Assembly (NCBI GenBank): GCA_964617565.1
Contig: CAZTYH010000052.1
Coordinates: 1-22,039 of the forward strand
Source of the DNA: JAKJGV01 sp964617565
Lineage (GTDB): Bacteria; Verrucomicrobiota; Kiritimatiellia; CAIQIC01; JAGNIJ01
Direction: 5' to 3'
DNA length: 22,039 nt
The notes under the pieces were generated by a model. It saw only the letters and a program-made list of their open reading frames with translations. It was not told the DNA's origin and did not search any database. Positions 9,065 through 17,035 of the stretch are shown here, piece by piece. How positions within the stretch are numbered: position 1 is the first letter of the stretch; each line of letters begins with the position of its first letter. Made by a program: the position numbers and the translations under genes.

Positions 9065-9141
9065 GCCCCCGTAGCTCAGCTGGACAGAGCATCGGATTTC
9101 TAATCCGAGGGTCACAGGTTCAAGTCCTGTCGGGGGTGCCA
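9065..9141 (+). tRNA. tRNA-Arg (anticodon UCU)
   Basis: The full cloverleaf is readable over 77 bases: a 7-bp acceptor stem (GCCCCCG with CGGGGGT), D stem GCTC/GAGC, anticodon stem TCGGA/TCCGA with loop TTTCTAA, T stem ACAGG/CCTGT with loop TTCAAGT, discriminator G and encoded CCA. Positions 34-36 are TCT, which reads the AGA/AGG arginine codons. It lies 56 bases after tyrS and 22 bases before alr. Confidence 0.97.
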
Positions 9142-9163
9142 TGAAGTAGAGCCTGAGAATAGC

Positions 9164-10294
9164 GTGCGACGGATGAAGAGTTCATGGGTTGAAATTGATC
9201 TGGGGGCGCTGGAGTTCAATATCCGGCAGGTACGCCAGGCTTTGCGTGCGGAAACGGCAATCATGTTTGTCGTTAAAGATCGCGCTTACGGTCACGGCAT
9301 TCCATCCGTTGTAAAGAAGGCGGCTTCCGCTGGTGTGGATTGGTTCGGGGTCGCTTATGTTCATGAGGCTCTCGAAGTCCGGCAAGCCGCTCCCCATGCG
9401 GATATCCTGGTTTTAGGTGCGGTCGAACCGGGAGACGTGTCTTGCTTGAAAGAGAACCGCATAACGCCTCTTGTCCTCGATGAGGCTCATGGAAGGGCAT
9501 TGGCTGATGCCGCCACAGCGTTGGGATGCCGGCTTCCTGTGCATTTAAAGATTGATACGGGTATGGGGCGGCTGGGCGTACTTTGGGAGCAGGCGCCAGC
9601 CGTATTCGCACAACTCGATGGTTTGAGCGGATTGGAAATAAGCGGTATCTGCACGCATTTTGCGTCGGTGGAAGTCCGAAAACCGTCTTTGGGCTGTACG
9701 CAGATGGATCGCTTCCTGCAAGCGGAATCAGAAATCCGGAAGATGGCAGAGCGAAAGTTGTTTCGGCATGTCTCAAGCAGCCGTGCCATTCTTTACCAGA
9801 ATGAATGGGATCTTGATGCAGTGCGTCCCGGTATTTTGCTCTATGGATATGGAGCGGGTGAGCCGCGCATGCGCTTCAAAACAAAACCCCTGCTTCAGTG
9901 GAAGACGGTTGTGATGCAGGTGAAGCGATTGCCGGCGGGGTTCCCTGTCGGTTATTACAGCACCTATGTGACCCCGGCTCCAACGGTTGTGGCTACGATT
10001 GCGGCAGGCTATGCGGATGGCTATCACCGGGCGCTGAGTAACAAGGGTGTGGTTTTGATTCGCGGCAGGCGTTGTCCTGTCATTGGCCGTGTGAGTATGA
10101 ACTGGATATCCGTGGATCTCGGTCCTGACGGAGATGCCGCAGCCGGAGACGAAGCCGTGCTGATTGGAGAGCAGGGAGAAAGTGCGGTCTGGGCCGATGA
10201 GTTGGCGCGGATGGCTCGAACAATTCCCTACGAATTGTTAACCAGCATTAATCCCTCAGCGGAACGCCATTATATCAACACGCGAATTTCCTGA
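9164..10294 (+). CDS. alr: Alanine racemase (PLP-dependent)
   Basis: The enzyme interconverts L- and D-alanine for peptidoglycan synthesis. The N-terminal TIM barrel has the PLP lysine, Lys38, in VVKDRAYGHG. The KIDTGMGRLG block carries the Lys/Arg residues that contact the cofactor. The C-terminal beta domain has the catalytic tyrosine in AGYADGY and the GRVSMNW block. Two motifs are unusual: the PLP motif is normally VVKA(N/D)AYGHG, and the last is normally (V/C)SMDQ, so Asp is replaced by Asn. The 376-residue length is normal. The GTG at 9164 has a weak GAG upstream; the ATG at 9173, three codons later, is an equally possible start. Another amino-acid racemase of the same fold cannot be excluded. 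Confidence 0.88.
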   Translation: MRRMKSSWVEIDLGALEFNIRQVRQALRAETAIMFVVKDRAYGHGIPSVVKKAASAGVDWFGVAYVHEALEVRQAAPHADILVLGAVEPGDVSCLKENRITPLVLDEAHGRALADAATALGCRLPVHLKIDTGMGRLGVLWEQAPAVFAQLDGLSGLEISGICTHFASVEVRKPSLGCTQMDRFLQAESEIRKMAERKLFRHVSSSRAILYQNEWDLDAVRPGILLYGYGAGEPRMRFKTKPLLQWKTVVMQVKRLPAGFPVGYYSTYVTPAPTVVATIAAGYADGYHRALSNKGVVLIRGRRCPVIGRVSMNWISVDLGPDGDAAAGDEAVLIGEQGESAVWADELARMARTIPYELLTSINPSAERHYINTRIS

Positions 10295-10327
10295 TTAGAG
10301 CGTCTGATCTAAGCTGGACTTCGATCT

Positions 10328-10531
10328 CTACCTTCTTATCCACCACGAGGAAAGTCTGGCAATCAGGCATAGGCCTGTCAGGACAATGGTGATTGCAATA
10401 ACGAGGTGAAACCATTTGCTCCAGTCGGGATTTGTTTTATCCAGCGAAATGGCCCAGGCTACAAAACCTCCGATGGTCATTGTAATTAACGCGCACCAGC
10501 AAGCGCCGAACCCCGAAGGATGTGGCTTCAT
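10328..10531 (-). CDS. Small two-helix membrane protein at the end of the bat operon
   Basis: This 67-residue protein has two predicted membrane segments, about residues 9-29 and 41-58, and a basic WWIRR C-terminus. I do not recognise a family. The evidence that it is real is its junction: its ATG overlaps the batE stop as ATGA, the same arrangement as the other junctions of this operon, and a GGGGAA site lies just upstream. An earlier in-frame ATG at 10561 would overlap batE much more and lacks this signal. It is the last gene of the operon and converges on alr with a 33-base gap. Confidence 0.68.
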   Translation of the reverse strand: MKPHPSGFGACWCALITMTIGGFVAWAISLDKTNPDWSKWFHLVIAITIVLTGLCLIARLSSWWIRR

Positions 10532-11355
10532 AATTCCCCAGATATGCAGACTGGCTCGCAAACATCATGTTTGACCCAGCCTTCACGATCTCCAGATGCA
10601 ATCTTAACCCAACCGGAGGAAAACTCAACTGCGCGTACGATGGAGCCTTCGGTTAAGGCAAAATGCGGTGTCGCATTTTGTTCGAGTGGGGCAAAAAGCG
10701 CCTGTTGTTGAGGTTTTATGATTACGACTTCCGGACGGCGGCATAATTGGACCCATGCTCCTATACCCAGAAGCGATACGATCAGCAAGGCCACAAAGAC
10801 AACCAAAAGGCGGATACCCGCTGACTTGAAAGGGGCCGGAAGAAGAAGGAACATCGCGAAGGCCGCCGCGGCGATCCAGTACGAAGCCGTCGCCAAAGTG
10901 ACCCATTCCTCCTTGCTGACATGGAAAAAGAATCGCGATAAGGCGCTGTGTTGCGGAACCGTAGCGCCCGTTGTCTGAAGTGCGAATCTTAAATTGGCAC
11001 TGATGTCGGGATCGCGCGGGTTGAGGTATTGTGCGCGCCTGTATTGCAGGACAGCCTGGGCGACCCGCCCGCTTCGAAACAGCGCGTTGCCGAGGTTGAA
11101 CAGGGTTTCCTTGGAACCGTGTCCCGATTCAAGAATTTGCCGGTACTGTGATGCAGCTTCATCAAATTGTCCCTTGTCGTATGCGCGACCGGCTTCGTGA
11201 AACAGTTGCTCAATCCGCGCGACAGGCCATTCATTCCCTTGTTCAGCGGTTAGAGCATGCGAGACGGACGGGAAGAGAAGAACGCAAATCCAAATCGCCA
11301 GGATAGCCCGTTGCAAAGAGGCATGAATATTACACTCCTGTGCCCTCGATTTCAT
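10528..11355 (-). CDS. batE: BatE-like protein: TPR, membrane helices and C-terminal SH3-like domain
   Basis: BatE proteins belong to the Bat (Bacteroides aerotolerance) envelope system. The 275-residue protein begins with an N-terminal hydrophobic signal or anchor (about 17-34, ending PSVSHA). TPR units follow in about 43-125, with repeats reading AYDKGQFDEAASQYRQIL and TLFNLGNALFRSGRVAQAVLQYRRA. There are two membrane helices (about 148-172 and 182-205) and a bacterial SH3-like domain (about 215-270, ending GWVKIASGDREGWVKHD). The start overlaps the batD stop as ATGA, and the stop overlaps the next gene in the same way. This architecture and the place after batD support the name. Molecular function is not established for the family. 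Confidence 0.85.
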   Translation of the reverse strand: MKSRAQECNIHASLQRAILAIWICVLLFPSVSHALTAEQGNEWPVARIEQLFHEAGRAYDKGQFDEAASQYRQILESGHGSKETLFNLGNALFRSGRVAQAVLQYRRAQYLNPRDPDISANLRFALQTTGATVPQHSALSRFFFHVSKEEWVTLATASYWIAAAAFAMFLLLPAPFKSAGIRLLVVFVALLIVSLLGIGAWVQLCRRPEVVIIKPQQQALFAPLEQNATPHFALTEGSIVRAVEFSSGWVKIASGDREGWVKHDVCEPVCISGEL

Positions 11356-13196
11356 ACGCGTATCTTCTCACACTTCTTCAGAAGTTCATGCAATGTGTTG
11401 AGTGTCTCTCGTGAAAAGTCTGCAGCGTTCAGCAGGTTTGTGTCGCCGGCAAAACGGACTTCATCGCATCGCGCAAGCAGCTTTTCGAGTTCTCTGAAAT
11501 GTTGTTCGTCGAGTCCCCCGCGGAGCAATGCGGCGAGTACCACCTCGGCGGTTACTTCCCCGGGCGCGAGATTGAGGCGGTGTCCGAAATAAGAGCGCAA
11601 GGCATCGGCAAGCGCCTCGAAGAAATCCCGGGGGTTATTGTTTGAGAGAGCTTTTTCGGCGCGCCGTATGGCTTCGCGTGCGACCCGGGACGCTTTCTGG
11701 CGCCTTGCCTTTGCCAAATTCTGTTCAAGATCAGTGCGACGTCGAACGAATGCAAACAGCAGGCCGAGCAATAGGGGCGGTATTAATTGTATCGCGAAGA
11801 AGGACTTGGACCGATACCAGCTTCTCGCCGATCCGTTTTGCCATCGGGAAGGTGCCGGTTTCAGGTAGAGAATGTCCGATCCAAGGATTTGTGTCTGTGT
11901 TTCCGCAGGCGTGGCATGAGATTGAACGACATGTGAAACGACGCCGGTTGCCGGCGAAACGCTGATCGGGAAGGGGCCCTGCTTCAATACACGATATGCT
12001 CCATCGGAAGGATTAAAGAAGGAAAACGTGATGGCGGGGAGATTCGTCACGTCGGCGGACCGCGGAATCAATACCTGCTCAAACACTTTGCGTCCTGAAG
12101 CGCGAGAGAGGTCAATATCTCTTGAGACCATCTTTGCCTCATAAATCCTGAACTCATTTCCTGCAACGATTTCAGGGGCAGAGACATTTTCGATATTCCC
12201 GTCACCAGAAATCGTGATGTTGACCGTGATCGGATCCCCGGCCGCCACCTCGGATGGTCTGACTTGCGCATGAAAGGTGAAGTTTCCTACCGCGCCAGAG
12301 AACCCCGGAGGCTGATTTTCAATGGGAAGCGCCTGGACAGAGATTTCGAGGGGCGGGGGTGTAACATCCACCGGCTGACTTTCATGGCGGCCGAAGAAGT
12401 CATCGAAGAATGTGCCGCCAAATCGCTCGGAAAACGGATCCCGCCGTTGTTGCCTTGGAACCAGTAGCGATAGTCGAACAGTTGGCGCGAATCGAAATGT
12501 GCCGGCGGTTAAGGCGGTAGCCTTGGCCCGGAATCGGCGGATTTCGTAAATGCTGTTGTTGACAACTTCCCTGGAACTGCCCAGCTCCTGGAACTGCTGA
12601 AGACTGATGCCGCTGGAGGGCATGTTGAGCAATGCAATGTCGCGACCAACGTTAACTCCTTGAGCAGCATAGACCGTCAAGGTGATGTCGAACACTTGTT
12701 GGCTGTAAAGGTTGGTTGATGATGAGGAAAGTACCGCAAAAAGCAAGTCGGCCTGCGACGTTTCCTGTTGAACTCCTTGTTGGTTTGGTTGCAGTACTCT
12801 CACTTCAATGGCCGGCAACTCTGCGGTGTTATTATTACCCAACGCATATTGGAAGGGTCCGAAAGTGAATGTACCGGTTTTTACGGGTACAAGTCGGAAT
12901 CGGAAAGTGATGGCGATGTCGCTTCCTCCTGCCCCGGATGAGAAGCTTCGCTCTTTGCTGGCCATGCTGATCTGCCATCCGTCCATGGGCGGGAGCCCGG
13001 GCGTGGGTGGGTTATCCACTCCTCTGACTGTAATGCTGCAAGAAGCCGCCTCGCCGACATGCAGGACGCGTGGCGTAATATCGTATTCGACCTGTGGTGC
13101 GGCGAGCCCAATATTTTCCGAAAGCATCAGCAGCGCGAACACCTGAAGGGCGAGTCCGCAGGTAGTGCGAAAGAATGTATGACAAAACATCTTCAT
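11352..13196 (-). CDS. batD: BatD family protein (oxygen tolerance, large periplasmic domain)
   Basis: The 614-residue protein has a signal peptide (about 1-33, ending GLAA), a long beta-rich periplasmic region with two related segments (QVEYDITPRVLHVGEAASCSITV at the N-terminus, and FTFHAQVRPSEVAAGDPITVNITISG in the middle), one membrane helix at about 465-484, and a cytoplasmic helical domain of about 127 residues. That domain pattern defines the BatD/oxygen tolerance family. The C-terminal helical domain resembles the tail of the lipoprotein encoded at 16028-17035. Its ATG overlaps the batC stop as TAATG. It probably acts as the main periplasmic part of the Bat complex; direct biochemical roles in the family are poorly known. 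Confidence 0.9.
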   Translation of the reverse strand: MKMFCHTFFRTTCGLALQVFALLMLSENIGLAAPQVEYDITPRVLHVGEAASCSITVRGVDNPPTPGLPPMDGWQISMASKERSFSSGAGGSDIAITFRFRLVPVKTGTFTFGPFQYALGNNNTAELPAIEVRVLQPNQQGVQQETSQADLLFAVLSSSSTNLYSQQVFDITLTVYAAQGVNVGRDIALLNMPSSGISLQQFQELGSSREVVNNSIYEIRRFRAKATALTAGTFRFAPTVRLSLLVPRQQRRDPFSERFGGTFFDDFFGRHESQPVDVTPPPLEISVQALPIENQPPGFSGAVGNFTFHAQVRPSEVAAGDPITVNITISGDGNIENVSAPEIVAGNEFRIYEAKMVSRDIDLSRASGRKVFEQVLIPRSADVTNLPAITFSFFNPSDGAYRVLKQGPFPISVSPATGVVSHVVQSHATPAETQTQILGSDILYLKPAPSRWQNGSARSWYRSKSFFAIQLIPPLLLGLLFAFVRRRTDLEQNLAKARRQKASRVAREAIRRAEKALSNNNPRDFFEALADALRSYFGHRLNLAPGEVTAEVVLAALLRGGLDEQHFRELEKLLARCDEVRFAGDTNLLNAADFSRETLNTLHELLKKCEKIRV

Positions 13197-14026
13197 TACC
13201 AGTCTTTGTCCACGGGCGCAGGAGTGCCATGGATCATGCGATATCGTTCCCGTGAAGCTTGTTCTTCCTGTCTCATGGCATCCAGTAAAACACGAGCTTC
13301 TTCCGGGGTCATTTCTTCGGACGGCGAATCCTGCTGTTGCGCATTATTTTCCTGTTCCTGCTGCTGCTGTTGTTCCGCGGTGCTCTCCGGTTCATCGGGT
13401 TGGTCGGGTGAATCGGGTTGTTCTTCTGGCTGCTGCTGTTGCTGTTGTTGTTGTTGATCCTGTTTCTGTTGATCCGATTGCTCTTGGTCCTGTTTTTCTT
13501 TTTCCTGTTGTTGCTGTTGTTGTTGAAGCTCCTTCAATTCCTCTTGTTTCCTGAGGGTCAGTTCATAATTGATTTTACTGTCCCGGTCGCCGGGGTCCAG
13601 CGCCATTGTGTTTTCATACATTGCGAGCGCCTGTTCCAGGGCTTGCAGCGCTGTATCCATGTCTCCTTCCGCGTGCGCGATATCCGCCAGCCGGAACAAC
13701 GCGTTCCCTCGATTAAAAAAAGCTTTGGATTGGAGGGAAAGGTCTGTTGAACGCAATGCATCCATGAACTTGGAGGCTGCCTGCTCCGGTTGGCCGAGGC
13801 GGAAAAAAGCATTGCCTTCATTGTAATGTGCGGGGCCGGGATCAAGACGGGCGTCTTGTGCGCCGCCAGCAGCCTGCTCAAAGGCTTTTTGTGCTTCCTC
13901 GTAATTACCGGACTGGTATTCCTTAAGACCGCGAGAGAGGCTTTGCCGCGCGGAATCAGCATACGCTTCAGTTGCACCGACTATAAGCGCGGCTACGCAA
14001 AGAAGGCTGGAGATGCGCGGGCTCAT
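13196..14026 (-). CDS. batC: BatC-like TPR protein with glutamine-rich domain
   Basis: The exported protein of 276 residues has a signal peptide (1 to about 23, ending ATEAYA). TPR-like repeats follow: about 26-55 (GLKEYQSGNYEEAQKAFEQA), then AHYNEGNAFFRLGQPEQAASKF, and a longer unit around FNRGNALFRLADIAHAEGD. A glutamine/glutamate/aspartate-rich low-complexity segment spans 168-238, and a short conserved-looking tail (MTPEEARVLLDAMRQEEQ) closes it. The tail resembles the C-terminal segment seen in other vWA/TPR Bat proteins. I chose the ATG at 14026, not the upstream ATG at 14110, because GGGAGG lies seven bases before it, a clean signal peptide follows, and the ATG overlaps the batB stop as ATGA. 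Confidence 0.87.
   Translation of the reverse strand: MSPRISSLLCVAALIVGATEAYADSARQSLSRGLKEYQSGNYEEAQKAFEQAAGGAQDARLDPGPAHYNEGNAFFRLGQPEQAASKFMDALRSTDLSLQSKAFFNRGNALFRLADIAHAEGDMDTALQALEQALAMYENTMALDPGDRDSKINYELTLRKQEELKELQQQQQQQEKEKQDQEQSDQQKQDQQQQQQQQQPEEQPDSPDQPDEPESTAEQQQQQEQENNAQQQDSPSEEMTPEEARVLLDAMRQEEQASRERYRMIHGTPAPVDKDW
13313..13525 (-). repeat. CAG/CAA glutamine-codon low-complexity tract in batC
   Basis: This 213-base segment encodes residues 168-238 of BatC, with glutamine runs of 7, 9 and 5 separated by acidic stretches rich in Pro, Asp and Glu. CAG and CAA codons are mixed, so it is not a pure trinucleotide repeat, but it could still vary in length by slippage. Confidence 0.85.
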
Positions 14027-15039
14027 GCGCTTTCCTCCCGTGCCGCCCGGATTCCCCGAGACAAAGCACATTCGAGAATCAGCAGACATAAGGCTGCACC
14101 GAGGAACCACGCAAAACGTTCTTCGTGTCTTCGGGACATTCGGGATTCATGCTCGTCGCGTCGCAGTGTCGCGATGCCCTGGGAATAAATGCGATCAATC
14201 CCGATCTCCCCCGGAGTTGAGCGAATATACATGCCCCCGGTTTCGAGCGCCAGGCGCTGAAGGGTGTCTTCACGCAAGGCGCTCTTCACCACATTTCCAT
14301 GTCGGTCCTTGAAAAATCCGCCGGCTGTTCCATTGACAGGCGGGAGAAGTTCTCCCTCGAGGGTGCCGATCCCAAGCGCATAAATGCGTATATTATTGCG
14401 CTTTAAATCGTCCAGCAGCGTCAGAGGATTCCCCTCGTGATCCTCGCCATCGGTGATCAGCACAATCACGCGATCGGCGTCGGTTCGTTCCTCAAAACCT
14501 GCCATTGCGGTGCGCAAGGCTTGCTCGATTGCGCTGCCACCTTTTGCGATCGTTCCGAATTGCACATCGTCGAGAGTCATAAGAAACGCCGCGTAGTCCA
14601 TGGTCAGCGGACATTGAAGAAAGCTGCTGCCCGCGAACGCAACGAGCCCGATGCGGTCGCCGCGCAGTTTGCGAACCAGATCGCGGATGCCCCATTTTGC
14701 CTGTTGGAGCCGGTTCGGCTTCATGTCCTGGGCGAGCATGCTTCGGGACGTATCCAGCACGATCATGATATCCAGTCCGCGCCGTCGTGCTTCTTCCCAA
14801 TAAAAACCCCACTGAGGGCGCGCGAGCGCCGACAAAGCAATGCTGAAAGCGACCAGCCAGAGGATCGTACGGCGGCGTATATTGCGTGTGGAGCATTCCG
14901 GCGCGAGCACGGGTAAAACGGATGAATCAACCAGTTGCTTCAGGCTATTTCCCTTTCGGCGCTCGAGTGTCAGCACGAGCCACCACGCCGGGATGAGAAG
15001 CAACAACCAGGCTGTTATTTCAGGCGATCCCCACTTCAT
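14023..15039 (-). CDS. batB: BatB: membrane-anchored von Willebrand factor A protein
   Basis: The 338-residue protein has two N-terminal membrane helices (about 8-25 and 58-74), a vWA domain (about 88-290) facing the periplasm, and a C-terminal helix (about 310-327). The MIDAS metal site is visible: Asp96-x-Ser98-x-Ser100 (DTSRS), GGS at 167-169 where the threonine is usual, and Asp197 in LITDGED. Such vWA proteins bind partner proteins through a divalent cation. It overlaps batA upstream and batC downstream by four bases each (ATGA). BatA and BatB are paralogues; the name follows the order batA-batB-TPR gene. Confidence 0.92.
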   Translation of the reverse strand: MKWGSPEITAWLLLLIPAWWLVLTLERRKGNSLKQLVDSSVLPVLAPECSTRNIRRRTILWLVAFSIALSALARPQWGFYWEEARRRGLDIMIVLDTSRSMLAQDMKPNRLQQAKWGIRDLVRKLRGDRIGLVAFAGSSFLQCPLTMDYAAFLMTLDDVQFGTIAKGGSAIEQALRTAMAGFEERTDADRVIVLITDGEDHEGNPLTLLDDLKRNNIRIYALGIGTLEGELLPPVNGTAGGFFKDRHGNVVKSALREDTLQRLALETGGMYIRSTPGEIGIDRIYSQGIATLRRDEHESRMSRRHEERFAWFLGAALCLLILECALSRGIRAAREESA

Positions 15040-16031
15040 GGCAATCTTCCCAGTCGAGTCAAAGAAAGCAGTTTTTCCGCCCCGAGACAGAACAATCCCA
15101 TGACCAGCCAGGGCATGAAACGTTCTTCGAAGCGTGTGTATTGATCCACGGTGATCTCGGTCTTTTCCATTTCATCTATTTGTTGATAGATCTGCTGCAA
15201 CGATTTCATATCCTCGGCACGAAAGTAAGCGGCGCCCGTGATCTGGGCAATTCGTTGCAGGCTGGGTTCGTCAATATCCGCAGGTTGTTGGATGTAGCGC
15301 CGCCCGCCGAATGGATCGGTTACGGGATAGGGGGCAAGACCTCGAGTTCTGGCGCCGACGGTGTACACCTTTATCCCCATCGCTTTGGCTGCCTGAGCGG
15401 CATTGTCGGGGGAAAGAACCCCGCGATTATTGACGCCGTCCGTAAGAAGGATCACGATTTTGCTCTTCGCCACGCTGTCGCGCAGTCGGTTGACGGCCGA
15501 GGCGATGGCATCACCGATGGCTGTGCCGTCTTCAACCATTCCCGTTTCAAGGCGGTCCACTTGCTGAAGCAGCCATCCATGGTCTACGGTCAGGGGCGAC
15601 AGGGTGTAGGGCAGGGCGGCGAATGCGATCAGGCCGATACGGTCGTAAGGCCGCGCGGAGATAAACTGTTTCATCACTTCGCGTACGGCGTCCAGCCTGT
15701 TCATTCTTTTGACGGCCGTGGAGAAGTCCTCGGCACGCATGGAGGTCGAGACGTCGGCGAGCAGAATAATATCCACGGCTTCCGTATCCACACGGCTTTC
15801 GGCGAGCCCGCTGCGAGGACGGGCAAGCGCGACGATCAGGAATCCGACGCCGAGCACATATAAAACAGGCAGAAGCGGTTGAGCGAGAACAGCCCAACCC
15901 GGCTTCAATCGGGTTAATATCCGGCTGTCGCTGAAACGCAGCGAGGGCTGCCTGCACCGGGCGTACCGCAGGTAAGCCATGCCTGGCACCAGCAGGAGAA
16001 GCAACAACAGGATTGGATGATGAAAGCTCAT
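15036..16031 (-). CDS. batA: BatA: membrane-anchored von Willebrand factor A protein
   Basis: The 331-residue protein has an N-terminal helix (about 6-22), a second helix (about 52-70), a vWA domain and a C-terminal helix (about 308-326). The complete MIDAS motif is present: Asp93-x-Ser95-x-Ser97 (DVSTS), Thr170 in EDGTAIGDAI, and Asp198 in LLTDGVNN. DGTAIGDAIA is typical of BatA. It overlaps the lipoprotein gene by ATGA and probably pairs with BatB in the inner membrane. Its metal site looks more canonical than that of BatB. Confidence 0.93.
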   Translation of the reverse strand: MSFHHPILLLLLLLVPGMAYLRYARCRQPSLRFSDSRILTRLKPGWAVLAQPLLPVLYVLGVGFLIVALARPRSGLAESRVDTEAVDIILLADVSTSMRAEDFSTAVKRMNRLDAVREVMKQFISARPYDRIGLIAFAALPYTLSPLTVDHGWLLQQVDRLETGMVEDGTAIGDAIASAVNRLRDSVAKSKIVILLTDGVNNRGVLSPDNAAQAAKAMGIKVYTVGARTRGLAPYPVTDPFGGRRYIQQPADIDEPSLQRIAQITGAAYFRAEDMKSLQQIYQQIDEMEKTEITVDQYTRFEERFMPWLVMGLFCLGAEKLLSLTRLGRLP

Positions 16032-17035
16032 GCCTTGATGGATTCGTCCTCCTGAACGGGGTGCGGCGTGGTTTGCAGAACGAGCGTCTCAGCTGCCTGG
16101 AAAGCGCTTTCCATGTCGGCACGTTCCGGTTGGTAACGCGCGAATTTTACAAGGTCGGCTTGCTCAAGAAAGCCGGCGGTCAGCTTTTGCTGCTCATCGT
16201 TGAGCCGGCGCGACCCGGCCGCTTCGCGTATGAACTCCTCGGTTGTCATTTCCGGTGCTCTCAAATTGAATCGGTTCTCGATATATTGACGAACGATGGC
16301 GGATAGCTCGACGTAGAACGGCTCCACGTTCATGGCCTCGATCCATCCCCTGGCCTTAAGCGCTCGAAGTCGGCGCAGTGCTGTTTCGTGCGGAGGTTCG
16401 GGCGGTGGATAATGGAGAAACGTGCGCGGCTTGGACAGGAATTGCCTGGCGGCAAAACCGGCGAGAGCGGCCGCAATAGCTATGAGAATGAGACCCCACA
16501 ACCAGCGGGGTGTTGCGCCGGGCCAACGGACCGTATCTTTGATGTCGCGAAAAGCTTCATCGGAACCCGGAAGCGCGCTGACAACCTCAATGGATGCGAA
16601 GGGGAAGTCATGCACGAGCCGTTCTCCGCTGGCCGCCACGCATTCCACACGACCGGTCGAGATCACGTGCTGCCCGAGCATAAAGGAGGATAATCGGTAA
16701 TGGACATCCGTTAGAACCTGATCTTTCGAGAATTCGGACTGCCGTGAATCGTGGCTTCGCACGACCAATTCCTTCCCGCGCGCGAGGTCAGGTATGCGAA
16801 GGGTGCTGCCGAAAGGGTGCTGTACCCGCAGATGCGCATTAAATACATCACCTACATGGATTTGGTTAGTGCTCAGTTGTACCTGCACGGCAAGCGGCCC
16901 GGGAGCCGGTTCTTCAGGTTCGCGTGTGCCGCACGAGGCGATGACAAAGGGCAGGATGAGGGCGCTGAGAAAGCGAAGAACTCCCTTGCTTCGCTCTACA
17001 CGGCACAGCGTTACCATGGATGATCGTGTCTTCAT
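16028..17035 (-). CDS. Lipoprotein with transmembrane helix and BatD/DUF4381-like cytoplasmic tail
   Basis: The 335-residue protein begins with a lipoprotein signal: hydrophobic LSALILPFVIASC with the lipobox cysteine at Cys35. A periplasmic beta-rich domain follows (about 45-155, starting VQVQLSTNQIHVGDVFNAHLRV), then a membrane helix (178-200) and a helical cytoplasmic tail containing FYVELSAIVRQYIENRF and TTEEFIREA. The tail resembles both DUF4381 proteins and the BatD C-terminus. I infer that this is a short BatD relative in the place usually held by a DUF4381 gene between DUF58 and batA. An ATG six codons in is possible, but the ATG at 17035 overlaps the DUF58 stop as ATGA, which favours it. 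Having both a lipid anchor and an internal membrane helix is unusual. Confidence 0.75.
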   Translation of the reverse strand: MKTRSSMVTLCRVERSKGVLRFLSALILPFVIASCGTREPEEPAPGPLAVQVQLSTNQIHVGDVFNAHLRVQHPFGSTLRIPDLARGKELVVRSHDSRQSEFSKDQVLTDVHYRLSSFMLGQHVISTGRVECVAASGERLVHDFPFASIEVVSALPGSDEAFRDIKDTVRWPGATPRWLWGLILIAIAAALAGFAARQFLSKPRTFLHYPPPEPPHETALRRLRALKARGWIEAMNVEPFYVELSAIVRQYIENRFNLRAPEMTTEEFIREAAGSRRLNDEQQKLTAGFLEQADLVKFARYQPERADMESAFQAAETLVLQTTPHPVQEDESIKA

